NCBI RefSeq assembly: GCF_029227915.1
Contig: NC_079878.1
Location: 8,124,001 to 8,184,000 of the forward strand
DNA from: Hydractinia symbiolongicarpus
Taxonomy: Eukaryota; Cnidaria; Hydrozoa; Anthoathecata; Hydractiniidae
Direction of reading: 5' to 3'
Length of the DNA stretch: 60,000 nucleotides
Shown here: piece by piece, positions 1-11,933 of the stretch
Position numbering within the stretch: the stretch's first letter is position 1
Layout of the letters: the number at the start of each line of letters is the position of its first letter
Made by a program: the position numbers and the translations under genes
Notes under the pieces: generated by a model
Told to the model about the DNA's origin: nothing
Databases searched by the model: none
The model's input: the letters and a program-made list of their open reading frames with translations, nothing else

Positions 1-1797
1 GATGTTATTATGTGAAATAATAAACCCTTTTTTTTATATATTTTTGAATCGTAAATTGAACGATTTTGGACTTTATCCTCATAAAACACGATTTTTTACC
101 TTCTAAAACCTTTTCCAAACATATGAGTTTGCGTGAAGCGTAGCAATTACTCACCTGTTTTTGAAAGTAAAGTAGAAATAACTGTCATGAACTAAGGAGT
201 GAATTAACATTTTTTTTGGTACAAGGGGACTTTAGGTCAACAAGATACTTTAATATATCCAGAACCACTTTGTAAACAAGCATGACCCGTTTCGGGTTCA
301 AAGTTTTCAAAGTAAATTTGGTGGCAAAGCGGGAAAAGTGTTTTTACTACAACGTTTTCTTATCATTTCTGCGATTGGACTTACCTATAAAGAAGATTAT
401 CTTTGATTTGTGTAATGTTATTTTTAATTGTTAAATCTCTTCTACACAACAATTTAAGCATTGTCGGTGTCAACTCAACTAATTAAGAAAATAAAACTAA
501 CGCGCCTCTTTACTAAAAGAACTCCAGAAGTAGGCTAGTTAGCTACGTCGCATGCTTTGGAATTAATAACGAAAAATTGCCGCAAGCAGAAATAGTACGT
601 AACAATTTTTAGGGGCTTAGTTTCACCAAGAATACTACAGCTCGTGTTAGTCTATCTAATTTCAATAAAGTTCCACAATCATTTCAGCTATAACTTTATC
701 ATTTTTCCTGAATGTGGTAAATAAGTATATTAATTCGTACAAACTCGCATATTTTAGTAGAATTTGTTGAAGGTATGAAGACATTGGCTCACTCTGGTAG
801 TAAGTTTAAAGCATACAAAAGTAAATTTGAGATGGCAGTGGTAAATTATGCTTGCCATCCCCACCTCGGATTTAATAGATTTGAATTTTTTTTACATACA
901 CTTACTTTCGTGGATCATTAATCGAAATCGGATAATTCAAGGAGTTACTTTCATTGTCTATTAGATTTAATGTTTTGATTGTTCCCGGCTTTTAGATGAA
1001 ATTAACAACAAACTTTCTGACAGGAAACATGTTTTGTTAATCTTGTTTTATTTTTAGTACCTAGCAGGGGGTTCTACTACAAGACTTACTGGTTACAAAA
1101 AAAAGTTATACAGACTTTCCCATCTTCTTAATGGCTTCTTACTTTTACAAATAGGCGCGATAAAGACTTGAATCTCCCTAGGTCATAAAATGTAACATAG
1201 GGAATGTCAACGAACATCAAAAGAAAATTCAAAACAATAAAAAAAAATATTAATTTGAATTTTCTCGGTCGATGTTTTGTTATGACAAGAAAACCTCTAG
1301 CTATCTACGCCTTTATAAAGATCGATGAAGCAAACAATAATTAAAAAAGAATATTAGTTTGAATTTTCTCGGTCGATGTTTTGTTATGACAAGAGGATCC
1401 TAGTTATCTACCCATTCATGAAAATCGATGAAGGAAAAGTCCAACTTCATTTAAAAATGAATTGTAATATCGACATCCCTAGCGGTGGCTTTTTAATGTC
1501 TTAAATACCTAAAACCTATTTTAGGCCATGTTACTTTTACTTCAACATAAGTCGATGTTAAAAATACTTAGAGGTATCTACACTTCATATTCCCAATCCA
1601 CCCCACAAGGAAAATTGTAGAAATAATTCCATCAGAGAAGACTTGTGTGGTTGAATAGGGAATGGGTTTGCAAAATGAATATGACTAAACTTAAAGATGT
1701 ATTTAAAATAACATCTGAATATTTTTTTGTCTGATTAAAATATTGTCCGATTAATAATTTAGTCTAACCGATAATTTTCTCTAACCTATAATTACAG

Positions 1798-2108
1798 TAT
1801 TTTTACTGCCCGATATGAATAACGGGATGAGCTATTTTGCGGGCTGTGCCCAAGCTGTATGTCATTGTACAAGTCGCTGTACTGTAAAATCAAAAGCAAT
1901 CTTGCCCTGTCATAATACTGATCTGATGAAATGCGCTGAAAAAGGCTGAAATTCTTTGTGCAGATGTGAAACACCAGAAGAGGGCAAGAATGCAATCCTG
2001 AAACGACCTCAGAAAAAGAAAAGCGTAGTGTTGGAAACATCAGAGGAGAGCCAGAGCAACAATGAAATCTTAAAAAAAACAGGAAACAAGAGAAGATCTC
2101 GCAATTGA
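1798..2108 (+). pseudogene. Cysteine-rich transposon-type exon remnant, left-arm copy
   Basis: After an acceptor-like AG (1,796-1,797) an open frame begins at 1,800. It runs to a TGA at 2,106-2,108 with a single interruption, a TGA at 1,947-1,949 where a tryptophan codon would fit. The first half is cysteine-rich (motifs GCAQAVCHC, then C-x3-C, LPCHN, LCRC). The second half is lysine-rich (RPQKKK) and ends in KKTGNKRRSRN. A Cys-rich block followed by a basic tail recalls the C-terminal segments of some transposon-encoded proteins; that is a family-style resemblance, not an identification. The right-arm copy (51,099-51,409) carries the same in-frame TGA, so decay preceded the duplication. The longer antisense frame here is probably a shadow. 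Confidence 0.5.
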
Positions 2109-2231
2109 TTACTTTCATGACATAGTAATTGAAAAATAAAACGTCATGATAGTATTTATTTGAAGTTGTAATGTAATCACTCATATGGTTTTATTAGACA
2201 TATTTTATATTAAAATATGCAGATTTCACTG

Positions 2232-2789
2232 TTCTTTTCACATCTTCCTAACAATAAATTAGAACAGAAAAAACAACAGTATTGGAGTAACTTGTTATAT
2301 TGGTATTGAGGTATTGGTAGAGTGGTACATCGCATGACATATTTTATAAAACATATTTCATATTCATCACAGATCTTTGCACTTGACATCGACCGACTTG
2401 TGACCAGCAACTGGATTAAAAACTTTCTCGGTATCCACGGCCAAATGTGGATTGCATCTTTTGTGCGTATTTTCCAAGAAAGAAAACCGTGAAGCTGGTC
2501 ACTTTACAGTTGTCGATGTCCGTCTGTTCTTCTTCACGCCGACATTTTCTTGATTATTTGCGCCGGTGCGGTACATAAAACGAAAATTGCATCAATTAAT
2601 ATTAATGACAGTTAAAGTTTGCGATGCTTTCCACGCGACCAAAGACCGAGGCTTGGCCGAGGATACAACACGTGCATTTATACTATTCTCATGCGCATGC
2701 GCATAACCCGAAAAATCCGGTTACATTGTAGTGCAGAATCCGAAAAGAAACTTCGTTCCCGACTTATCGCAGAACGTCGGAAACAGCGC
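2232..2789. other. 558-bp segment present only in the left arm, CpG-rich in its second half
   Basis: The right arm joins the two flanks directly (about 50,970-50,985). The left arm has 558 extra bases between CACTG and AGTCAAC. From about 2,400 the segment is richer in G+C and CpG than its surroundings. It contains a palindromic TGCGCATGCGCA-like site near 2,693-2,704, which resembles the binding consensus of the animal factor NRF-1. I see no terminal inverted repeat or clear target duplication, so this could be an insertion on the left or a deletion on the right. A 73-codon frame at 2,619-2,840 crosses the right junction and is unlikely to be a real gene. Confidence 0.55.
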
Positions 2790-5171
2790 AGTCAACAAAT
2801 GTTTAGAGCAAACACCAATATATCACCTTACTCGAGATGAATGGAAGTAAAAGTAGCAATCGCAAGAACTGATTCCAAATAAATGTCGATAAAATTTAGC
2901 GAATTTTTTAAATCCCTATAAAATTTGCTATAGTTGACCCGTGAGATTCCAAATTTTAATTAATAGTAAAAGTTTGGGAATAGACACTGCAAGTTTTTTA
3001 CGCCAAAATCAGATGCAAACTATCTACCGTTTGTATTTAACAGAGTATATATTTACCTATGATATAAAAAAACCGTTTCTCCGAAACTATAGCCTATTTA
3101 AAATTATACAATATGTTTCATAACATATTCAATAATGCAACTAAGAATATAAAAAAGCAAAGAACTTGTAAAGTAAAGTACTCTCAACTAAAATCTTTAC
3201 GGGACTAGACTTGTAAATAGGTCGCGGAAGTTCGCCTGTTTTAAAGCAAACTGTATCGCTTTGTTACGTGTAGCTTTAAAATTACGTGCGTGGTGTCGCA
3301 TGATTTGATTTTGGACGGCAGGGAAGCAAGGGCTACTAATATAGAGAAAAATACGAGTTCCTACACTAAGCAAGATTAATACAGTGCAAAATGTGATAGG
3401 AACATACCTTTTTCAACATAGAAACATTCACAACGCAAAAAGAATTGCAAAAAAGGTCCACGCACAAGTAATTACGTCACAATTTGCTATATGGCTTTTG
3501 TTTACTTAGTTCCGTTTTGTATTCACGAAGGCTTGAAATAAATAAACATTTAATAACCTGGTTTCCATTTAAGTCTTCGTGCTTTTTTATTTTGAAAATG
3601 TTTAGAAAAAACAGGAGAATTATTTTCCATCATCTAATTCTACGTCTTCTCTGCTCTATCAACAAGTAATTATTACACGGAAAATTTTAGAATACATCAT
3701 TGAAAAATGATATATGTACTACAAAGGTAAAAGAAACCATGCTAATTTCAGGGAAAGCGCCACTTTTGCAAAACATTCTAGGAAGGTCCTGTACTAAATG
3801 AGGAATTAAATAAAATATACTACAAATTACACATGAAAAACAACAACAGAATTTGGTATTCTATTTGGGTGTGTTGTGTCTCACATCCCACTTAAATATG
3901 CAAAGGTTTTTCGCCTGTTTAAAAAGGGCGTTTAAGAACTTTTTTTCGCAGATGATTTTAGAAAAGCAAAATAGAAAATGTCCGTGGTTGATAGCTGCCC
4001 TACACTCTTGTCATTTTAAAGGAAAAAACTAATTTTTGTAGAATTAGATATACTCAGTTAAAACGAACATATTTTTATGAAATATATTTTATGTTCTTGA
4101 AACCTTAGAGTATCTATATACTTTTTTTTTGTATGGAACATCTGAAGAACATTTATAAGTTCGAAACTTTTCATGTTTCTCTTTTTATTAACCAGGTGCT
4201 TCAAAACAAAAAATCAAGGAAAGGGAGTAACTCTTCACTCTAATGGCGTCATTAGGAAGGTTTTATATAGACACATTGAGGTTTATGTATTTCTAACCAA
4301 AAAGCAAAATTCAGAAAACTCACCCCCGTTTAAATTTTACATGCATGTCATTTAACTTTAAATTCACGTGACTCTATTTCAGCTTTGAAGAAACTTGTTA
4401 AGAGCATTAATTATAAGTTCTTAACCTTGTTTTTTAATTTAGTTTTTATCACCAGTCCTTAATGTACATCCTTGGATTTTTTTGGCTACTGGTACAAAAA
4501 TACTAAGCGCAACAGGCTATTTTATACAATTTTTGTATTGTATTCTTACAGCTAAATTTACTTCCTTATTTTATTTAGTTATACTTTTAAAGGTTCTTTC
4601 CTAGAATTTAAATTTGTTTCTGCGGTGGTAAGACTAATTTGTTTGTAAATTTTGTCCAATGTTGAATTCCTTCAGGCACGAGAAAGTTCTATTATAATAA
4701 GCCTTTTCCACACCCGAACTCGCTCTTGTAGTATTTTTGGCGTAGATGTATGTGCCTCTTCATCAAGTTTCCTTAACATAACAAGTGTTCAAAACAAATC
4801 AATTTTGGATTAAAAAAAGTTATTTTTGGAAACCTATTTAAAAAAATAATGACTTTTATTTGAACGATAAAATTATGATTGAGTTGCGATTTTCTTAGAA
4901 TATATGTTTCAACAACATTATTTAAAGCTGTAAGAACAATAATTTACTTTTGTATTATTAATTTCTTAAATTTACTTTCGTTGATGACAGTATTGTTTGT
5001 ACTTCGCATAATTTTGTCTTGTGATTCAAATTGTAGCCATCCGATTGGGTTACCTTTAACTTTTTCAATTTGTGTCATCATTAACGATACCACTATTTCA
5101 ATTGGAAAGAAGGCGTCTGCTTTTAGCAATTCGAACTTGCCTACTATTAGAAAATATCAAAATGAACTCCC
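2790..5171. other. 5' flank of gene copy 1, no gene seen
   Basis: AT-rich sequence that mirrors about 48,620-50,970 of the right arm closely. Its part nearest the gene (about 3,700-5,170) is also recognisable in the gene-less copy at 25,587-26,990 and, nearest the gene, at 57,430-57,930. An open frame at 4,879-5,277 (132 codons) is kept in the near-identical right copy but is broken by indels in the 25.6 kb copy. I treat it as non-coding upstream sequence. Confidence 0.6.
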
Positions 5172-5210
5172 AATTTTTATCCTCAGATTTTCCCTCTTTT
5201 GTGCCGTTAA
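5172..5210 (+). promoter_or_regulatory. Conserved upstream block of the six-cysteine gene family
   Basis: A block of about 39 bp (core ATCCTCAGATTTTCC, followed by TTTTGTGCC) lies about 95 bp before the ATG of copy 1. The same block recurs in the same place relative to copy 2 (48,580-48,618), in the gene-less copy (25,587-25,628) and, more diverged, about 105 bp before the start of copy 3 (57,402-57,430). Position and retention between diverged copies suggest a promoter or 5' UTR element. No TATA box is obvious. Confidence 0.45.
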
Positions 5211-5303
5211 TAAATACTCCAGCGTAAAATGTTCATTCAACATTTGGGGACAAATAACCAGGAGTGAAAACATATAAGTGTTTTTTTAAACCAACCAAGA
5301 AGT

Positions 5304-6483
5304 ATGAATGAAAAAGATGAATTGTCAAACAAAATTTCAAATTCAAATAAAATCGCTACAATGTCACTGCCTCCAGTTTATGCTTTGGTATTATTAATTA
5401 CCATCACAGTGGTAGTGTGTACGGGAGTAACAACATTCCTCTTTACAAAGCAGGCTTATGAATTGCCCATCAGAGACTACGTGGCAAATACAACAATTGA
5501 TCTGACATCATTTCACAGGAATAGAAGAAATTCACCCTCTCCCTGTCTTGAAGCTCAGATTCAACTCTTCAATTTGACCAACAGGTTGACTGGTAATGAT
5601 GTCCTAACACAATACATTGAGGACATGGAATGCTATTACGTAAGTCTATCAATTTCACTTCATAGTTAACACACCTATATAAATATCTAGATATTCCTTA
5701 AAGATGATAATTTAAAAACGTATGTTTATCTACCTCAGGGGATAAAAGCATCAGCAAACAACAAGCATTTGAAGTTTTGTGAAGGAACATACACAGAAGA
5801 CACTTTTTCATTTCTTAATGCAAGAGTGTTTGCTGATATTAGTGATTGTCGAAAAAAGGTAGGTTGTACTCTTCCCAACCAAAATCAAATTATTTGATGG
5901 AGGCGACAAAGAGAACTTCGTAATGTGGTCATAAAGTCGTAGCAAAACTTACAGAAGTTACATGCCAAATCTTGTGCTTTTAGAATCCGAAGGCCTTGGG
6001 AGAATACGCACAGTTGATAAAACAAAGTATACGCAGTTTAAACCTCATTAAAGATCACGAAAGGAAAACTGGAAACACAAATTATCACAATCTTAACGCG
6101 AGGATTGCTGTAGGTCTTTTGACCTTGGCTAAAGATATGGAAGACATCAGAATGGTATACAACTATATCTCTGCTATGTATTTCTTCACTTTGGCGACAT
6201 ATCTTCTTAACAGCGTCTATTGTTTGTTACAAGTGTTAATATTGCACAATTCGATTTAAATATTTGATTTTAGAACATGTTAAGAAGATGTTTCAAAGTT
6301 AAAAATACAGCTCTGCAAAAATTTCCAAAGATATTTCGCGATTATGATGATAAGGAGTTGGTTAAAGCAAGAGGAAAGGAGGCACGGCAACATGCAAAAC
6401 GTGCATTTGTTGTATACAATCAGATAATACATATTATGGGTACAATGAGAAATGACTTTTGGGAAAGACGGCAATGCATGTAA
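5304..6483 (+). CDS. Six-cysteine, furin-site membrane/secreted protein, copy 1 (four exons)
   Basis: Exons are 5,304-5,639, 5,739-5,858, 5,984-6,154 and 6,274-6,483. All introns are phase 0, with donors GTAAGT, GTAGGT and GTATAC and acceptors CAG, TAG and TAG; the frame gives 278 residues. Residues about 23-47 are a single hydrophobic segment (anchor or internal signal). A furin-type RNRR follows at 72-75. The ectodomain has six cysteines (81, 110, 126, 149, 215, 277) and an NLT sequon at 90. The last two exons look alpha-helical and basic. Met20 is a possible alternative start that would place the hydrophobic segment near the N-terminus. The layout suits a proprotein released from the membrane as a soluble factor, but that role is inferred. 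I do not recognise the family. This is the intact member of the 278-residue pair. Confidence 0.8.
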
Positions 6484-9400
6484 TAATCTCTTACTTTCTC
6501 AGAAATGGAATTTTTATAGTTGAATTGTTGATGATTATATTTACATGTAGTAAAATTTCACCCACTTTTTGTTGATTTTGCCTGCTAATGTAAGTGTTCT
6601 TTGCGAAGAAGAAGTAAATGCAACTAGTCAGTGCTATTTTTTCTCAAGAAATGTCCCTAAACCCTGACCTTAGCGTGGTTGCAGTTTATCACAAGCTCCT
6701 TTTTTTTTGGACTTGATCAAAAGCGAATAAGAAAATTTAAACTTATATTCCAAATTCAAAAGATGAAAAATATTTATCCAATCAGAAAGCGTAGAAGTTG
6801 GTAGCAGACCAATAATGTAAAAACAAATTTACGACATATGTACAGCAGAAACTTTAGAAAGTCCAATAATATAATTCCAAGACACTAAAAAAGTAGAATA
6901 AACAGTAACTACATTGCCGTTACTATCACATAGATTGTTGGTTATTTCATTTAGGCGGGAACAACTAATATGAATTTGTTAATGTCATTAAAAAGCAGCA
7001 ACAAATAGACAGTGCAATAATTTCTTCCTTGGTCTTGTTGACGATGCCAAAAGAGTTTGAAAATTTATTAGTATTTCTACTTAAATCCGTTTTTTATTGC
7101 ATTAATAAAATGAAAGTGCGCGTTTTTGAAGGAATTTATTATTCGAATTATTTTTCTAGTAGAAATTATTCAATATTTTAGTCGACGACTTAGCCCTTTA
7201 TTTTGGTTGCACAATTTAAGACTTGTCAAAAAAATATTCTTGTTTACTTTCCCTTCCCTTAAGGGATACTAAAAGTAGAATGTTTACTATTTAGCCTCTC
7301 ATATCAAGTATTTAAATGTAATCTGACACTTATAATTACCCAATGTCGTAATTTGTTTCTAACCACTAAAATAATAAATTTAAAGTGAAATTTTTGAGTA
7401 GAAAATGTAATTTTATAATTTGAATATGTCAATAGTATACCCTAATATTTAATTCCAACAGGAGATGCAGAACTTCTAAATCGATAGGAGAGAAAAAACA
7501 TTGTTTTTTTAAGTAGCAGCATATGTGTTATTTTATTTCGCTTTCTTGGTTCTGTTTTAAAAATGCGATATTATTATCGAAACTCGGTTGTAACGTTAAA
7601 TTTTTGTACCTTCTGCATTTGCAAGAGTTAAAGATAAACCTTTTTACTACCTCCAAAGTTCTAAATTTTAGTCACAAACCTAGAATTATGGAACGTCCTC
7701 GTTTATGTTAAGTGTAATTGCACAAACAATAGGTGGATTGTTGAGTTTGTGTTTTATTAAAAATTTGACTTCATTATTATATGCTGGGTTTATACTAGTT
7801 AAAAATCCGATTCAGTTATCAGATACGTGGTGTACAAATTGTTGTATAAGTTAAGCACATTTTGAATTGGGGAATAATATTTAAAGATGCTAGGCTGATA
7901 AACAGACTACTAACGTTTTTAATATTTGAGGAGAATTGGAATAAAATACTTTATTGACGTCTGTGGAAGGAATAAGAAGGAAAAGGCACGACTTCCGATT
8001 TTTTTTCAGACCACTGCCTAGTCAGCATGATAACAGGCGTGACGTCATATTGAGAAATTTTGACTGTCCTTAAGCTAACTTAAATTGAAGACATGGCAAT
8101 CAATTTCAATTCAAAACACAGTATCCTTATCTAAAAAAACATGTTACGCTCATTAGCATAGTTAAAGGAACACTGCAAAGTTATTTTTGTTTTTAAAGAA
8201 ATGTAAGCTGTGTTAGGCGTAATGAAAATCTTAGTTTACGTGTTATTCAGTCAGAAGTGAAAGCACTTTCGTTTTATGAATATAATAAAGTGGTGGCTTT
8301 AGTATATGCACACGAAATAAATTTCTGAAAAAAATTTTTTGTTTGCATACAGTAAATGCACTCTAATGAGAAAAAAAGAAAGCTTGTCAATGTCGTATCT
8401 TATGCAGTGATTACTGCGGAAAAAATCCTTTACAGAGCGGCCTAGACACCTCTTGAGATTAAGTCAAAACAATAATACTACTTTAAGGCTACAGCAACAA
8501 GAAGCGTTTGGGGTGTCAACGCCCATTTTTAAGTTACAGCGGAATTTTAAAATATTAAAGCGCTAGACTATAAACATGATTTAAAAAAAACATAACGAAA
8601 ATCAATAACGCTAGTTACTTGGCTCTGTCAAATAAGAATAGAAGCATCGATGTTATGTTCTATTCAACGGAGGGGTATGACGCTAAATCGGTAAGCTCTC
8701 CTTTAGTTCAGGTCGAAAGAATTACTGTCATAAGACAAAACGATTAAGTCTTCAAACCATAATTGACGGCTTTCACACACTTGTACGCGATCAGACAAAG
8801 CACATTTAGTAGGTAGCGCAGATTTACCTGTAAGTGGACAGCCTCCAATAAGGTCTGCTGCTTTAACCTTTAGATTGGGTGAAGCTTTACCTTAGTATGT
8901 GAAATTTTAGTTATTACACGTAAAATTATGAAAAATTGTGCTAGGGCTTGATAAAAACAACTGGCGGGCGATGTAAGGTCAAGTGAAGTCAGAAATTATC
9001 ACTATTTTTCTATTAAGAATAGCCAAAAATTGACTTTCAATTCTTTATGTAGTGATGAAAATTGTCAAGAAATTATTTAAAATAAGAATTTAAAGCTCGT
9101 GAACTTCTATCAGAACAGCATCATAGGGGGGTTCTTTAATATGACCTTTATTGTGATTGGCACAAGCTACTAGTTCAGTAGAAAATAAGAAGATTTAAGT
9201 AGGGGCGGCAGAGCGCAAAATATAGTGACATTTTGTTGATACATACAGAAGTGAAATCTATTTTTTTGTGGCCCTTTATTTTAAATCATTTTCTGCCGCT
9301 AATAGCTACATGCTATATAAAATACATTTCATTATCAAACGTCTAGAAACAGTTATCGTAGTCTTATTGTTTTAACTGAGAAGCCGACTGTTTTGTAACA

Positions 9401-10084
9401 TAACATTTGGGGTACCCTATCATTAACTTCACGAGTGGTGTCATCTTTGAGAAAATCTAGACCTTTTTGAAATAAAACGCTAGCCTTGACTGAAATTATA
9501 TCTATAAGGCCTACTAAAAAAGGGGTAGTCCCGTTATCTTTTAGAACAGCTATTTTGGAGAGTTAAAATGTTATTTGAAAACTTGCATATTTTCATAGTC
9601 TTTTACATTTACTGCATCAAACAAATCTCTTTTCTTCATTAGTCCTTCCACTTTTGTGTGTTATTGGCATCAAAATCCAACCAATTTTCCGCTTTACGAA
9701 ACTATATTTCCCCATATCAGGAATTCCTTAGAAAGGAGCAATGATGAATTTTACACAGATTCACTAGTCACAGGAAAAACTGAAAAAGTTACAGTTTGGT
9801 ATATGACCAATTATTAACTTTTTAAGCGCATTTCCAGTTCCGTCGTTAAACTGAATATTGTTCAAAGCGATTTCTCTATTTTAATAGAGGGGCGAACAAA
9901 GAATTATTTTGTGGTAACCGCAAATATAAATTTTATATGAGAGAAAAAGTTGTATAGATTTCTAAATCTCATAATCAGATAACCACTATATTAACAAATA
10001 AGTAACTATACACAACTAAGTATTTATATGTCTTCGTGGAAAACTCTATTTATTATGTACTAAGGCTATAATGGGGGGATGAGT
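6484..10084. other. 3' flank of copy 1, diverged left-arm sequence, no gene seen
   Basis: Similarity to the right arm drops sharply after the stop codon. It continues in patches: 6,540-6,700 against 47,100-47,250, about 6,930-7,170 against 46,670-46,900, and 9,170-9,320 against 45,740-45,860. The piece from about 7,200 to 9,170 is much longer than its right-arm counterpart, so it probably holds old insertions that I cannot classify. The frame at 7,523-7,711 has no partner and no recognisable motif. Confidence 0.5.
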
Positions 10085-10341
10085 GTTATTATAATTATTA
10101 TTCCGAATATTTATACAGGATATAGCCACTTCAGTGTTTGAAACACTGTTATCAATGTGGGTCCTGTGTTCGGAATGTATACATTAAGTATACACCGGCA
10201 TTACCTACTCAATTTCCCTCACATGGCAGGGGCTGACCCGTACCTGTAGTAAAGACACTTGCTAAACATGCCCGCGCTGTGGACCGAACCACGGACCTTG
10301 TGATTACGAAGCGAACTCCATAACCACAAGGCCACGCGCTA
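10085..10341 (-). mobile_element. tRNA-derived SINE
   Basis: Read on the minus strand from 10,341, the element starts AGCGCGTGGCCTTGTGG (a box A-like TGGCCTTGTGG). A box B-like GTGGTTCGGTCC follows about 45 bp later at about 10,270-10,290. This is the internal RNA polymerase III promoter layout of a tRNA head. A non-tRNA body follows (GGGTCAGCCCCTGCC and an imperfect palindrome GTATACTTAATGTATAC), then an AT-rich tail with ATAATAATT repeats near 10,090-10,110. The right arm has no counterpart, so insertion followed the duplication. The cloverleaf is not good enough for a working tRNA gene. Confidence 0.75.
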
Positions 10342-10701
10342 CTTGTGGTTTGTGAATGTACTTGCCAGTAAACTTCAAAACCAAGATCTTTTAGTCCAGA
10401 TAACCAAGGATATTTTACGTACTATACTGACTCGTGGCCTTCACAATAAAGAGAAATAAATAAAATTGTTTTTCAAATTCAGCCATCAGTTAGGCAAATT
10501 TTTATAAAAAATTATATATAATTTAGCACTAACTAAAATTCAAACAAGATTGATTTACAATGGTAATTTTTTATGCAGCAGACGACCAAAACAGCCGGAG
10601 CGCAGTTCGCTTTTCATTTAAACGCCTGTTAAGAACACAATTGAGTACTGCATATTAATTGAATTATACTTGTCTTTAACTCACGTATTTATGTACGACG
10701 A

Positions 10702-11018
10702 TCTAATATAATAATACGAAGTGTATGTGACGGTTATAGTGGATATCGCCATTTTCCTTTGATGTCAACGAAATTTTCTTTAAAGTTGCCGAAAAAAGTA
10801 TGTCTCAAATGTTAAATATTATCACGTTACGGCACAACGCCAATAACACTCCTTTAACGTCGATATCCTATATTAAATTAATGAAGCAATTACAGTGCAC
10901 TTAAAACTTTAAGGCCAAAAACCTTGGAAACGAGATGGGGACGTCAATAATTTTTCACCGCGTGGGTAACTAGGGACCCTTTGCCTAAGTGGATTATTCC
11001 ACGGGCTTCATCGACTAG
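10702..11018 (+). mobile_element. Complete short non-autonomous Helitron (317 bp)
   Basis: The element begins TCTAATATAATAATACG and ends with a hairpin (GTGGA TTA TTCCAC context at 10,988-11,003) followed 11-12 bases later by CTAG. It sits exactly between A (10,701) and T (11,019), the insertion rule of Helitrons. Its interior (GTGGATATCGCCATTTTCC, then ACGTCAATAATTTTTCAC) closely matches the first 300 bp of the element at 38,858. No coding capacity is seen, so it would need an autonomous partner. It is absent from the right arm. Confidence 0.85.
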
Positions 11019-11467
11019 TGTATTATTAATAGCAATGATACATGCAATAACTGTTAATCACATTCGGTTTATACTATAAGATTCTTGTTAGATTTTGCGC
11101 CCTTTTGCTACAGACCTGATGTAAGTACCATTTTTAATCTTGATTCTTTTAATCTAAAACATGAGTTATTGAGTGGAAACAGTTCTGTAACAATAGCCAA
11201 CGGCGATCTCGCTAGTGAGCGATCGTTAAAATACGTTTCGATTTGACTCCTTTCGTCATTAGAATATCCCTGATTTGACAAGAGAATGTGAGTTTGTTTT
11301 CTTTGCATCCCAGTTGGTTCCATAGCTTAGCCTTGGGCGATCTTTCAGTTTCAGATATAAATTACAGAATCAACCCAGTTTTGATAAAGAATTAGGATGT
11401 CGATAGTTTAACGTGTGAGCCGTCATTGTCTGAACATATTTGCGTAGGTCGACAGGCAGACAGTCAT

Positions 11468-11528
11468 GTTGAAAGGGCGGGAGGAAAGAGCAGGAGGAAG
11501 AGGTGGTAGGAAAGAAGAGTAAGAAAGG
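11468..11528 (+). repeat. Purine-rich tract, conserved in both arms
   Basis: About 60 bases are nearly all A and G (runs such as GGAGGAAAGAGCAGGAGG). The right arm keeps the complementary pyrimidine tract at about 45,062-45,150, longer and differently punctuated. Such strand asymmetry can form triplex structure; no function is evident. Confidence 0.6.
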
Positions 11529-11933
11529 ATGGTTTGTATAATTGAGCGATCGCGCAATTTACATCAGATGACAAGATACAAGTTCATGCATTGTTTTTTG
11601 CTTATTCAATTTAGGATGCATGGAATATTTCAAGATGAGCACACTTTTAGGATATTCGTAACTTTTGTCTATATTCAGATTATAAGCATGTAATTTTCAA
11701 AATACGAGAAAACTTTGTTCAACAGAAATGAGATAGCTTAATAAAGATCGTGCGACTTCAGAACACTACACGTACTACATCTCATATAATGACGAAAATA
11801 CATTTTCATACTTTATTAAAGTTTCGAAAAATAATTAATACATTTGTGCATTTGACGAATCTAGTACATCCGCTCTAAATGTGCCGCTTAAATGTAAAAT
11901 CGATATAAACAGTGATCCTTGACACAAAGGAAC

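Noticed and set aside
4879-5277. 132-codon open frame just upstream of gene copy 1 (and its mirror at 48,512-48,910)
   Set aside because: Present in both copies only because they are recent duplicates; the diverged relative at 25.6 kb has indels that break the frame, and the sequence behaves as upstream DNA.
10268-10341. Possible functional tRNA gene
   Set aside because: Box A and box B are present but the stems do not pair well and a SINE body follows; it is a tRNA-derived SINE head.
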